NCBI GenBank assembly: GCA_938743325.2
Contig: OW568865.1
Coordinates: 310,001-374,000, forward strand
Length of the DNA stretch: 64,000 bases
From: Pycnococcus provasolii
Taxonomy: Eukaryota > Chlorophyta > Pseudoscourfieldiophyceae > Pseudoscourfieldiales > Pycnococcaceae
Reading direction: 5' to 3'
Below the pieces are notes generated by a model. That model did not search any database. It saw only the letters and a program-made list of their open reading frames with translations, and was not told the origin of the DNA. The translations under genes and the position numbers were made by a program. Below are positions 19,101 to 28,140 of this stretch, one piece after another (position 1 is the first letter of the stretch; every line of letters begins with the position of its first letter).

Positions 19101-20169
19101 AATCTTTCGACTTGAACGTCCACCACTGCTGCTGGCCGGGTGAGGTTTTATTATCCTGGAAGAAGCGCTTCAAGTCCGGCTCATACAGCGTGCGCGCGTC
19201 AAAGTCACTGTCAGCCACGGTGCGTCCATTTGCATCCTTGCGCCGCTTCGGATCTAGCAGCCATTTTCCAAAGAGGTTCGTCTCACGCGCCAAGAATCGC
19301 TCCTCTCCGCACGCCATTTCTGCAAGCTTTTCCTTCGCCTCAGCAGTCGACGGCGGCGTTGGCCGCGGCGCACTCGCCCCCACGATCGAGCTTCGGTTTG
19401 CCGGTGCCGGTGTGCGTGCGGAGTTGGGCGATGGTGCCTTGAGGTTGAAGTTTGCAAGCTGCTTCTTTGGGGCGGCAGAAGCTTTTGCTGGCGGCGTAGA
19501 CTTGGCACGTTTCCTCGGTGGCGGCTCCTCCGACAACTCCTCCGAGACGTCGTCGTCATCAGATTCGTCGTCATCAGACTCTTCTTCTTCTTCGTCTTCG
19601 TCGTCGGACGCATCGTCGTCGTTGTCGTCGTCGTCGTCGTCGATCACCATCCGCCTGCGTTTTTGAACGGAGGCGACAGCCGCCTTTCGCTTCGACCGCG
19701 TCGCCGTCGTCGCCACCCGCTTCACCTGCTTGATTGCCTCGTCGTGTTCATCTTCGTCGACGTGCATGCGAGCCGGTGCCTCAGGCGCCGGCGGTGTTGC
19801 TTTCGGGGGCGTTGGCACAATCGTGCCATCTTCGTGGGACCTTGCGGGATCCACCACCTGATCCTCGGTGGCTGGTTTGCTTCTGACTTTGTTTGCTGAG
19901 GGCGGCACCACCTCTTTTGTCGTTGGAGGAGGAGGAGTGTGAGCTGACACAGCATTAGCGCGTACTTGAACCACAGCATTCACCGATGATGGCGCCGCTG
20001 GCGCATTAACACCTGCACTACCCCCTGAAATAGCCCCAGACCCCAAGGCAGAGGATGGCGTCTTTTTGATGAAGAACGCGCTGATGGATCGTTGCTTGAG
20101 GAGTGAGCCGCCCGTGGGTCCCATGGAGGTGCCTCCCGTGCCGCCTCCTGACGCAGGCTTCGGAGGCAT
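16165..20169 (-). CDS. MSH6: DNA mismatch repair protein MSH6
   Basis: 1334 residues from ATG 20169, close to plant MSH6 length. The reading frame runs on to 20385 but that part crosses a telomeric repeat and is rejected. Residues 26-33 (QRSISAFF) are a PCNA-interacting PIP box, as at MSH6 N termini. A long acidic, Lys/Pro-rich linker follows, without a visible PWWP or Tudor domain. The mismatch-binding motif KFYEMFE lies near residue 367. The ATPase domain has Walker A GPNMGGKSTLL near residue 1140, the signature GQSTFMVELQETSSVL, Walker B LDELGRGTSTADG near residue 1225, and FSTHFHD. It is expected to pair with MSH2 to recognise base-base mismatches and short loops in the nucleus. Confidence 0.96.
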   Translation of the reverse strand: MPPKPASGGGTGGTSMGPTGGSLLKQRSISAFFIKKTPSSALGSGAISGGSAGVNAPAAPSSVNAVVQVRANAVSAHTPPPPTTKEVVPPSANKVRSKPATEDQVVDPARSHEDGTIVPTPPKATPPAPEAPARMHVDEDEHDEAIKQVKRVATTATRSKRKAAVASVQKRRRMVIDDDDDDNDDDASDDEDEEEEESDDDESDDDDVSEELSEEPPPRKRAKSTPPAKASAAPKKQLANFNLKAPSPNSARTPAPANRSSIVGASAPRPTPPSTAEAKEKLAEMACGEERFLARETNLFGKWLLDPKRRKDANGRTVADSDFDARTLYEPDLKRFFQDNKTSPGQQQWWTFKSKDFDAVHLFKMGKFYEMFEMDCHTGVRDLGLLYMKGDQPHCGFPEKAYPRYAEQLVRLGHRVVVVEQTETPDMLKARNAMRPKGTKQCMVVNREAVSILTKGTFMGSDLAGKRLRGGGGGASAGGDDAAAAGGSQSSSMPAGGADLDENCLLCVYHESNTPARAAGGQPGVLYAVCLVDASTGAVHVSSAIDDAASRASFKTLLQERRPAELVTRPLFEDEGGRSASARRLASLEIHPSPMLSATRAAAGRGANMWDADAAHTALKVGLLEKGEDFGFSKENVAFVEKLHASASKGDAAAIASLCVLGGAVQYLRDMLLDKRVLPTCRLGNLPLCHLGEDDSAANQSAMLAAAAASAAAAASNASNGAAVSPTSCAPTFSLDAAALGALEVLENEDGGLTGTTFAKLSRECATSQGKVLLRSWLCRPLARAADARERHAAVSLLRRDSGGSSSNARSLYAVLRDSGELRRMVSRALSIGSGAGRDAGHVVLYEDMMKKRTCQLVATLRALEATRAVGELLQGMCASGGEGLDALPLPLSECVQAFGATLADALEAMHTLFDWSRAESDGHVTLHPDILQEGGEAAAAAKGVDARRLRALRESANAESAEVEALLQEELANARAVLGKNVPVRFASINKDSHQLEVPVEFVKKVPSSWTKTTQTQKVSRFYNDAIIELLRRHEASESQNEEVKKAVLNELVSVFASFQNVWEAACDACAQLDALSALAKASDAMAMDGPVCVPDFADGEKGGEEDAAVFQSTSMRHPCCGAGHVPNSVDLAQPRFLLLTGPNMGGKSTLLRSVCLCVLYAQIGCAVPCSRLRLTAVDHILVRMGARDNLVSGQSTFMVELQETSSVLRRATSRSLVALDELGRGTSTADGSAVAFAVARYLATRVRARCLFSTHFHDAASELGEMNEIGTRHMACRVADGADGEEQITFLYKLVEGLCPSSYGVNVARLAGVPSAVVARARASLEAAGAAM

Positions 20170-20337
20170 CAAGGAGAGCACAGCAAGGCACAGCAAGGCC
20201 AGGCACGAAGCAGGCCAAAGAAAGCGGAAGTGAAATTGTGGGAGGGAAGGGAAGGGGGAAGGGGGAAGGGGGAGGGGGACACAAAGAGACTGAGTTACGG
20301 TTTCGCGCGCGCTTTGCCCAGACAAAGTTCGAATCAT

Positions 20338-20366
20338 AACCCTAGACCTAACCCTAACCCTATTCG
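20338..20366. repeat. Interstitial telomere-type repeat upstream of MSH6
   Basis: About three CCCTAA units on the + strand with one CCTAGA variant. In the sense of MSH6 they read TTAGGG, about 170-200 nt upstream of the start at 20169. Confidence 0.8.
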
Positions 20367-20436
20367 AATACCCTATCGTAATCACAGCTGTGTTTTTCTT
20401 TTCGTCGGTCGGTCGGGTTCAAACTTTTTACACGTC

Positions 20437-20462
20437 TCAAAATATCTCCTCCTCCTCCATCG

Positions 20463-20493
<31 letters not shown>

Positions 20494-22719
20494 CTCCTCC
20501 TCCTCCTCCTCAGAGTCGTCCTCCGCCCAACGATCGCCGAGCGGGGGTGGAGTGTGGCCAGCCATGGAGGCGCCGCGAACGTCGCGAAGCAGAGCCTTCG
20601 CCTTCTCCTTCGCAGCACCGCCGCATACGAGAAGGCGGCTGGCGAAACGCTCGGAGAGCTCGAGAGCGCCGCACGTGCGCCAGTGCTTCGCAAGGTGAAG
20701 CAACGCCTCCTCCGCGCCTCTGCCCGATGCCACATCCTCCGAAAGAAGCGTGCCGCACGTCGACACGTCGCTCGCGAGCGCGAGCGCCGCCTCAGCCGCA
20801 CGACTCACCTCGCCCGCATCTGGCGTCGTTCGGGATCCCGCACCGTCCTCGGCAAATGCAAGGCCAGGCGCGCACCCTCCATTGGCGGCGGCGTGCAGCG
20901 CAAGTGCGTAGAAACGCGCGGCACCCATCACGTCCCCGATGCGCTGGTACAGTCTCGCAAGGCGAAGCACCGCGAGACCCTCCGGATCGCCCGTTGCGAT
21001 CGCGCGACGGTAGCAGAGTGCCGCCTCGTCCCGGCGGTCGACGGTCGGGCTCTCGAGGCATTGCGCCATCGCGCACCACATCCTGCCGTCGTTCGGGCGC
21101 AAGGCTGTTGCCTTGCGGAAGTAGTACAGCGCATGCTGAGGCAAGCTGAGAACCTCGTACGTCTGTCCCAGTCCGTACCAAGCTCGGTAGTCATCCGGGC
21201 GAGCCGCGACGGCGTTGCGGTACGCGCTCACCGCAGCCGCGGGATTCTTCATCTCCACAAACTCGTGGCCGAGGAGCGTCCACGCTGACACGCAACGCCG
21301 GTCGAGGCGCAGGGCACGCTGGAACGATCTAGCCGCCTTCTCGTGGTGACCGCGAAGACTGTAGTAGTTGCCAATCACGCAGCACGACTCCGGCGCGTAT
21401 CGGTGCCACAGCTGGCATCGGTGCGCGACATGGCTGAGCTCCTCGTAGCGCTCCTTGACGTACAGGATGTTTGAGTACGTGTCCACGCCCGTGAGATTGT
21501 GCTCGTCGCGCGAGTACAGCGACTCGTAGATGCCCTGGGCACCGTCGTAGTCCTGCGCGGCGTACAGTGCCCTCGCCATTGCCTCGAGCAGAAAGTCCGA
21601 CTCGGGGAAGTACCGACTGCGCACGGATGACAGAACCTCGTACGCTTCCCGCGCCTCGTGCCTATGTGCGAGCTGCGCGCATCTGTAAATTTCCGCCATC
21701 ACCGGATGGTGCGCAGCCGTGCCGCACGCGTGCAGAGCCGCGGCGGCAGCAGCATCTCCCGCAACCGCGTCGCGCGTCAGCGCGCCGTCCAGAGGCACGA
21801 GCATTTCCCAAGCTTCCCAATTCCATGGGAAGTGCAGAGTGCTCGTGGCGAGCGCCTTGGCGGCGTCCGACGAGCGCCCTGCGGCGCTGGCGAGGCAAGC
21901 GTGCGCGTAGCACAGGAACGCGCCGTCCCAGTACACCATTGCCCACGGGTTGGCTGGCGCCGTGCCTGCGGCCCTTGCGATGGCGTCTCTTGCGCGCTGC
22001 GCCACCATCCTCTCAACGTCGGCGAGCTCATCTTCGGACGGACTTCCGAATCTGTCGTGTGGAAAAGCTCTCGCGGGAAGGCGACCTGGTGCGCCTGGAG
22101 TGCCTGCTGTCGCCGCGGCGGTCGGGTCGGCGGTCGGCACCGTCGTCACGCCACCCGCGGCGTGCGCCGCGACGGGCGGCGGCGCGTTGGGCGCGACGTC
22201 CCCTCGCGCGGCGATCGCGGCAGCCGCGGCGGCGGCGATAGGTGCCGATGCAGGTGCAGGCGTCGCCGTCGCGTCGGTGTAAGCAGCCTCGGCAGCTGCC
22301 GCCTCCGCTCTCGCCTTTTCCGCGGCGAGGTGCATGCTGTACGCGTGCATGAACATAGCACGGTCGTCCGTCTCTGCAAGTTTTCTCGTCGCCTCGCACG
22401 CCCTCATGTACTCCGCGTGCTCGACGTGCCCTCTTGCCAGCATGACTGTCGTAGGCTCGCTGGCGTGCGCGAGTGCAACCTGCACGCGCATGGACGACGC
22501 CGCCGCCGGCGAGTTTGTTGTTATACTGTCGTCGACGTTCGTGGCGAGAGCCATGGACGCACACCATCTGGAAGCTCCTGGTAGCGCTCGCGCTTTGAGT
22601 TCGAGCGAGGATGCGAGCAGGGCATCGTGGAGCGTGTCTGCAGAGTTTGATAATGGTGGTGGAGACGATCCGTGTGGAGTGCCATGCATCTTCATGGGTG
22701 ACGCCAACGAGCCGCGCAT
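20437..22719 (-). CDS. APC8: Anaphase-promoting complex subunit 8 (CDC23)
   Basis: 760 residues from ATG 22719. The TPR region is unmistakably CDC23-like: DTYSNILYVKERYEELSHVA; CCVIGNYYSLRGHHEKAA; FQRALRLDRR; AWTLLGHEFVEMKN; and DYRAWYGLGQTYEVLSLPQ followed by HALYYFRKATALRPNDGRMW. These correspond to the family's most conserved block (about residues 390-560). APC8 is a TPR scaffold subunit of the APC/C ubiquitin ligase, which drives cyclin and securin destruction. The N-terminal third carries Ala-rich insertions (about residues 145-215) not expected in the core fold. The C terminus is an acidic Asp/Glu tail. Its stop lies 267 nt upstream of the MSH6 start on the same strand. Confidence 0.93.
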
Positions 22720-23051
22720 GGGATGTTATGTGCGTTGGTTGTGACGCAGACGCAGACGCAGACGCAGACGCACGCGCGGCGCGTTGTCGATCCGTGTTTT
22801 TTTTTCCGGTGGGAGTAAGTCCCTGTTGTGGCGCGCACAGTTCAGGTATTTGAAACAACTCGCGGGAAGGACGGGCGAAGCGTTTCGGGGTTTGGGGATG
22901 GGGTTTTGTTTTCATTTCGGGGATGGGAAAATCGTTCGGGGGGAGAGGTCGGGGAGGGTCTGGTTTGTTTGAGGTGTTTGTTTGTAACGTTCCCGCATTA
23001 CTGTAAGAGTGTAAGTTCACTCATAAGTGCTCCCGTTCATGCCGTCAGCCC
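22720..23051. other. Intergenic region with (CAGACG)n and G/T-rich tract
   Basis: About 332 nt. It holds an imperfect CAGACG hexamer repeat (22745-22772), an 8-T run near 22798-22805 and a GGGGTTTGGGG-like patch near 22890-22925. No gene is seen. It is the likely promoter of APC8. Confidence 0.5.
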
Positions 23052-24565
23052 TCACGCGCTGCCCAAGTCCACCTCCGGCAGGTTGTCGCCCATCTCGTTC
23101 GGTTCGTCGCCGCGACTGATCGAGTCGCCGTAGCCGAGAAAGCCAAACAAATTTTCTCCCCAGCACTTCACCGCGTCGTTGTCGAGAAGTGCGCACGTGT
23201 GACCAGCCGCTGGTGACATTTTTAAAGATGCGAGGACAACTGCCGTGCGTCCCGTGCCCAGGTCCACGTATGGCAAGCTATCCCCCATCGAATTCGGAAG
23301 GTCGCCGCGGGCGTTCGTGTCGCCGTATCCGAGTACGCGACCCATTCCCCAGCACTTCACCTTGTCGTTGTCGAGGATTGCGCACGTGCAAGGTTGTCCC
23401 ACTGAGATCTGCTTGACCGTGCGTCCCGTGCCGACGTCGACGTACGGCAGGTTGTCGCCCATCTCGTTCGGTCCGTCGCCGCGGTTGATCGTGTCGCCGT
23501 AGCCGAGTTGGCCATAATAGTTCCCTCCCCAGCACTTAACCTTGTCGTTGTCGAGGATCGCGCACGTGGCACTGCCTCCCAAAGAGATCTGCTTGGCCGT
23601 GCGCCCCGTGCCGAGATCGACGTACGGCAGGTTGTCGCCCATCTCGTTCGGTCCGTCGCCGCGGTGGTTATAATTTGGATATGTGCCGGAGCTCTCGCCG
23701 TAGCCGAGTACGCCATTCCAGTTCCCTCCCCAGCACTTCACCTTGTCGTTGTCGAGGATCGCGCACGTGGACGTACCGCCTCCCAAAGAGATCTGCTTGA
23801 CTGTGCGTCCCGTGCCGACATCGATGTACGGCAGGTTCTCGCCCATCTGGTTTGGTCCGTTGCCGCGTGTGGTCGTATCGCCGTAGCCGAGATAATTTCC
23901 ACCTCCCCAGCACTTCAGCTTGTCGTTGTCGAGGATCGCGCACGTGTGGTCGTGTCCCGCTGAGATCTGCTTGACCGTGCGTCCCGTGCCGACGTCGACG
24001 TACGGCAGGTTGTCGCCCATCTCGTTCGGTCCGTCGCCGCGGTTGATCGTATCGCCGTACCCGAGTTGGCCATTACCATTATATCCCCAGCACTTCAGCT
24101 TGTTATTATTAGAAAGAATCTTGCACGTCGCCCCAAACTGGCAGTGATTGTGCCCCTCACACTTTGGGCGCTGACGTCGCACGTCGTCCCACTCCACCCT
24201 TCCAGGCAGTCGCACTCGAACCCACCGGTTGGAAGGCCAACCATGGAGTCCGTTCCCGGTTCGTGGCACACGGGCACGTCGGTTATGAGCATGCTATTTT
24301 TGTTCGTGGCGGCTGGTTCTCCGTTGACGAATACACCTCCCGTGGCGTGTACATCCCCCAGAACCGTCAAAGTGTCTGCAGTCGATGCGCCGGCGTTCAC
24401 CTTAAGATCCTTGGAAGGCGCGACGGCGGATATGCTGACGGTTCCGTTATCTTGCAGCCTCACGGGGAACTCTGCGGTTGACACCGCCGATGACAGGCGG
24501 CCAACTAGTAGTAGAAGCACGGGTGGTACCCAACAAGTGCTTAAGCGTCGTGTGCGTTCCTCCAT
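23052..24565 (-). CDS. Secreted EGF-like / RCC1-repeat protein, likely two exons
   Basis: Two reading frames fit one protein: 24161-24565 and 23052-24137, with a 23-nt GT..AG segment between them (496 residues in total). Exon 1 begins with a signal peptide (PPVLLLLVGRLSSAVS). Next comes a short beta-rich block (FPVRLQDNGTVSISAV, DTLTVLGDVHATGGVFVNG) and an EGF-like motif FECDCLEGWSGTTCD. Exon 2 holds six RCC1/alpha-tubulin-suppressor-like repeats, each with a TCAILDNDK element followed by KCWG and LGYGD, which would form a beta-propeller. Repeats are about 55 residues and very similar, so they probably spread recently by unequal exchange. A cell-surface or secreted binding protein is inferred, not a nuclear RCC1 exchange factor. 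A frameshift or sequencing error instead of an intron cannot be excluded. Confidence 0.65.
24138..24160 (-). other. Candidate 23-nt micro-intron
   Basis: On the minus strand the segment begins GTGAGG and ends GCCAG. Removing it joins DVSAQS to FGATCKIL, which matches the RCC1 consensus seen in the later repeats (V..ISAG..HTCAIL). A 41-nt alternative ending at GCAAG also restores the frame but loses the conserved Cys. Confidence 0.4.
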
Positions 24566-25185
24566 GTTTGCACAACAAGGCTTGCAAGCTTTGAACTCTC
24601 AAATAACCTTCTTAATAGTGGCAAGGAGTGATGAACTGGAAGTTCAAGTTCAAGTTGTACTACGTTGTCGTCGACGACGTTCAATGACTGTGAAATGAAT
24701 GCTGGACAGTTTCACAGTGAATGTGATGGCCAGCCAGGACAGTTCACGCAGGGCGGCGTGCAGGGGCCCCACCCCACCACCGTAAGGCGTAAGCGGGTTG
24801 TCTGTCACGTGCAGCGAGCACGGTGAGCCGACACGCACTCCAGCAGGGCAGCAGGCAGTCAGGCACGCACTCGTATCCCCTACCACTCTGGCTGGACAAG
24901 GCAAGGATTTCCCGTGCAAGTACTGCATAACACAGCCCAATCATGCCATAACGCGATCATCCCTTCAATCACCAATTCACCAAATCACTCACTTCCGATG
25001 GGATGATGGAAAATTGGAAATGTGAAAAATCAATCACCAAGGGAAACCTGGATGGAGGGAGGGAGGGAATCCGGGAACCCACTTTAAAATGGGTGTTTAT
25101 ATCCCTCCTCTCCCTCCCCCCTCCTTCACTCCTCCTTCCCAACCACTTGTCTTCGTCCTCCTCCTGCAACAACCGCCTGGTGCTG
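24566..25185. other. Intergenic region, nothing recognised
   Basis: 620 nt between divergent starts. It contains short ACTTGAA/AGTTCAA repeats near 24632-24652, a CACCAATTCACC-type tract near 24965-24990 and pyrimidine-rich DNA at 25095-25175, close to the J-domain gene. No RNA gene or conserved frame is apparent. Confidence 0.5.
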
Positions 25186-26046
25186 ATGGCGCACCAGTGC
25201 GTCTCCGTGAACACCCGCCCTGCCGCGCCAGTGCGTCTTTGTCGACGTCGGCGCCACTTGCCTTATAGGAAACCGGCGTTTGCTCGCGCGAACGCGTCGT
25301 CGTCGTCGCCGTCGCAACTCACCACCGACGACGCCGTCAAAATATTAGGCATACCCCCGAACGCGTCGCTGGACGAAGTCAACGCCGCGTACCGCACGAA
25401 AATCAAAAGCACGCACCCAGACGTCCTGCGTGGCAGCGGCGACGCCGACGACGACGACGACGATCCTGAAAACGCAGCGGACGCACGCCTCGTCATCGCA
25501 GCTGCACAGGTGCTCCGCGACGCCATCGAGAGGAGAGGGGGAGATACCCTTAGCCTCGTGGATGTCCCGGTGTACGACGTGTTTGACGCACCTCCGGACG
25601 GCGCACCAGACGCGTTCGTCGCGCCGTTCGTCAACCCATTCCTATGCACGGGCATCGACCTCTTCGCCTGGCGTGACCTCGACGATGCCGTGTGCGCAGC
25701 ACTCGGCGACGACGACGACGCGGCGGCGCGGCGCGGCGACCCGTCCGATATCAATGCGGCGGCACGTGCCGTTGGAGCTGCACCACTGCCCGGCTCGTGC
25801 GCATGGCTGACACCCTGCCAGAAGGCGAGCTTGGGTGACATCCTCGACGAGGCGGTGAACGAGGCGCGCATCTTGGATGACGCCGTCGCCGCACGTGTGG
25901 AGAATGCGCTAATAAGAGCTCGCATGTGCGAGATGCGTGGAGGCGCACCACCAAAAGGTGCCTCGGAGCGCCGCGGCGCTCGCAACAATACCGTCTCGGA
26001 TGACGCGTTTGCAAATGAGCGCTACAGAAAAGATGGGTACAGATAA
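25186..26046 (+). CDS. Plastid-targeted J-domain (DnaJ-like) protein
   Basis: 286 residues from ATG 25186; an upstream in-frame extension to 25003 has no protein-like features. Residues 1-40 are Arg/Ala/Ser-rich and almost free of acids, fitting a chloroplast transit peptide. A J-domain follows (about residues 45-120): DDAVKILGIPPNASLDEVNA, AYRTKIKSTHPDVL, with the HPD tripeptide at 77-79 needed to stimulate Hsp70 ATPase. An Asp run interrupts the end of the domain. The C-terminal part (FVAPFVNPFLCTGIDLFAW) resembles the region after the J-domain in plant chloroplast J-like proteins, but no ferredoxin Cys cluster is present. It converges on the next gene with 39 nt between stops. Confidence 0.78.
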   Translation: MAHQCVSVNTRPAAPVRLCRRRRHLPYRKPAFARANASSSSPSQLTTDDAVKILGIPPNASLDEVNAAYRTKIKSTHPDVLRGSGDADDDDDDPENAADARLVIAAAQVLRDAIERRGGDTLSLVDVPVYDVFDAPPDGAPDAFVAPFVNPFLCTGIDLFAWRDLDDAVCAALGDDDDAAARRGDPSDINAAARAVGAAPLPGSCAWLTPCQKASLGDILDEAVNEARILDDAVAARVENALIRARMCEMRGGAPPKGASERRGARNNTVSDDAFANERYRKDGYR

Positions 26047-26085
26047 ATAGAAAATTCATATATTTATTGTGTAATCATATGTAAT

Positions 26086-27129
26086 TCAAGATGCTGTCAC
26101 GTCGTTCGCCTCTTCGGGAGTACCACCTCCAGCCTCACGCACACGCCGGTGATGTGCAAGCCTTTCGAGTGCCACGAGGGCTGGCTGATCGTCGCCACGC
26201 ACGCCTGCGACGGTCACATCTCCTCGACTTGCAGCTATTGCGTCGAGTGCGTCCGCGGCAGCAGCGCCGTCGTCCGCCGCGTCGACAACAATGCCAAGTC
26301 GCACGTTGTGGTCCGCGAGACGGGCAGTGGCGCTCGCATCGAGTGCCGCCGCCGCCGTGTTGGCGTCCGCCGCCACGGCGACGATTCCGGCGACGTGGCT
26401 GGGATCAGCCAAGGTGGCATTTACCACCGCCTCGACGGCGGCTACATTACCAGCTTCGCACTCGACGAAGAACCACACCTGACGGTTGTGTTTCGTGGAT
26501 GCGTCGCGAAGGGCGGCAAACACGGCGCGCGCCGCCTCGGCACTCCACGCGCCGATGGGAAACGCCATTTGGTCTGTGTATGGTTTGTTTGCCTTGACAG
26601 CGGCGGCGGCGGCGTCGAGCGCGTCGGGGTGCACATGATCGCCTTCCATCGGCGCGGCCACCCACGCGGGTGCCGCCGCGAGTATGGCATGCCTGTGCGC
26701 CGCCGAGAGCCGCATGGAACCACCCGCTTCCTGCCTGGCCCTGAAAGCGAGTCCTCCTGCGGTGGATGCCAGTCTTCTCGTCGTCTTCACGCACGGCGGT
26801 GCAGGCGTCACAAGCACTCCTTCTGATGAGTCCGAGGAATCGGGTGAGGCGGCGGAGAGGGAGATGGATGCGCCAATGGCGTACGTGACGATTCCGTCGA
26901 CTAAGGCGAGCGAGCGTTCGTGTCGCGCGAGGATCGCGGCGTGGTGTTTCGAGTGTATTAGTGATGAGGCGACTGACGACGACGACGACGCATCTTCCGA
27001 TTCTGTGGAGAGATTGTTGTTGTTGTTCGTAAGACTACTACTGCTGCTGGTGGTGGTGCAGTCATCCGGAAGCGGTCCGGCGTCGAGCAGGAGCAGAGGA
27101 GCAGCAGCAGCAGAGGAGGAGGACGCCAT
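26086..27129 (-). CDS. Unrecognised Ala-rich alpha/beta protein
   Basis: 347 residues from ATG 27129. The N-terminal ~60 residues are Ser/Asn/Thr low complexity. The rest alternates short hydrophobic strands and Ala-rich helices (LALVDGIVTYAIGASISL; LAAAPAWVAAPMEGDHVHP; VWFFVECEAGNVAAVEAVV; VAGIVAVAADANTAA; VRLGIVVDAADDGAAAADAL), in a pattern compatible with a TIM-barrel or Rossmann-like fold. A distant resemblance to the tRNA-guanine transglycosylase barrel (QTRT2-like) crossed my mind but no diagnostic motif supports it. Base composition equals its neighbours. Confidence 0.6.
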   Translation of the reverse strand: MASSSSAAAAPLLLLDAGPLPDDCTTTSSSSSLTNNNNNLSTESEDASSSSSVASSLIHSKHHAAILARHERSLALVDGIVTYAIGASISLSAASPDSSDSSEGVLVTPAPPCVKTTRRLASTAGGLAFRARQEAGGSMRLSAAHRHAILAAAPAWVAAPMEGDHVHPDALDAAAAAVKANKPYTDQMAFPIGAWSAEAARAVFAALRDASTKHNRQVWFFVECEAGNVAAVEAVVNATLADPSHVAGIVAVAADANTAAAALDASATARLADHNVRLGIVVDAADDGAAAADALDAIAASRGDVTVAGVRGDDQPALVALERLAHHRRVREAGGGTPEEANDVTAS

Positions 27130-27597
27130 TGGCAGATTGGGGGAGAACGAGAAGGAGAAGGAGACCTTCCATCCCCTAATAAAAAAAGGCTTTTTAGGGG
27201 TTCAGGATTCGGGGTTCCTGTTTTCGATTGTTTCATTTGTTTTCGAGATTCCCGTTCATTCCGAGTTTCAGTTTTGCAAGTCCAGTTCAGTTCGACAGCT
27301 CCCGAGGAGGAATATTCGACCGTCGGCAAACATGTCCGTGTGTGTGACAGATGTCAGGCGTGCGTGCGTGCATGCGTGTGCTGCTGCTAGCAGGTCTCTT
27401 TGCTCTTCATGCTTTTAGCTTAGCTTTGTGTTAACTGTGGTTATTCACCTGCCCTCTCTCCTTTGTCTGTCTTGGCTCTTTTGCCTGCTGCTTTTGGCTT
27501 TGGGAATTCCGCGCAGAATCACCAGGTGCCCCCTTTTCGTCGTCATCAGTTCATCAACGTCATAGGCGCTCGTACTTTGTTCGTCCCCTAGTTCGCC
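27130..27597. other. Intergenic region, nothing recognised
   Basis: 468 nt between divergent starts. It has an A-run followed by GGCTTTTTAGGGG near 27180, a TGCGTGCGTGCATGCG alternating tract near 27360-27376 and pyrimidine-rich DNA up to 27500. No RNA gene is seen. Confidence 0.5.
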
Positions 27598-28005
27598 ATG
27601 ATGATGTACTTCACGCGCATGCTCGCCACCGCCACTGCCGTCGTCGCCTTCGCGCAGAACGCGCACGCCGCCGAATATTCCGGAAAAGGTGGATATGGAT
27701 ACCATGAAGTTCCCAAGACGTATTATGGTGGCGCGTCGATTCCAATCGGATGGAACGCATACAAGCAGAACACCTACTACACGAAGGTCGTGCCGCCGAT
27801 CTACGTCCGACGTATTCCGAACCCTACAAAGCATGAGCCGTACCTGACGAAGCATGAACTTGAGAAAGCAGTCGCAATCAAGGACTGGTACAAATATCCG
27901 AACAAGGACTACGGGCCGGATTTCTACGTCCACGATGACCACTTCGTGGGCAAGCACTTCAAAGACTACAAAGAAGACCCGTGTTCCTTTAACTGGGGTT
28001 GTTAA
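27598..28005 (+). CDS. Small secreted Tyr/Lys/Gly-rich protein
   Basis: 135 residues. The N terminus (TRMLATATAVVAFAQNAHAA) is a clear signal peptide with cleavage probably after AHA. The mature part is rich in Tyr, Lys, Pro and His (KGGYGYHEVPKTYYGGAS, NTYYTKVVPPIYVRRIP, FVGKHFKDYKED) and has two Cys at the very end (CSFNWGC). Composition recalls the mature N termini of the tandem secreted pair at 30801 and 32542, but no long alignment is visible. A structural extracellular or wall-associated role is inferred. It converges on ALG9. Confidence 0.7.
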   Translation: MMMYFTRMLATATAVVAFAQNAHAAEYSGKGGYGYHEVPKTYYGGASIPIGWNAYKQNTYYTKVVPPIYVRRIPNPTKHEPYLTKHELEKAVAIKDWYKYPNKDYGPDFYVHDDHFVGKHFKDYKEDPCSFNWGC

Positions 28006-28140
28006 GACCCGTGCTTCTTGCTGAGAATGAAGCAGGTGAAGTGAATTGGTTGGGAAGAGAAAGAGAGAGGAGAAACAAATGAGAATTGCAATCTTTGGAT
28101 GCATAAAAGTTGATAGTTATCAAAACAATAAATACATTCT

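Noticed and set aside
20170-20385. N-terminal extension of MSH6 by 72 codons
   Set aside because: It crosses a telomeric repeat and a purine-rich tract and shows no protein-like pattern. The PIP box sits at the expected distance from the ATG at 20169.
24650-24944. Cys-containing ORFs in the 24.6-25.0 kb spacer
   Set aside because: They are short, overlapping in several frames, and show no motif or codon pattern like the real genes.
26086-27129. Assignment to queuine tRNA-ribosyltransferase accessory subunit
   Set aside because: There is only a vague barrel-like pattern; no catalytic Asp or zinc-ligand motif is visible.
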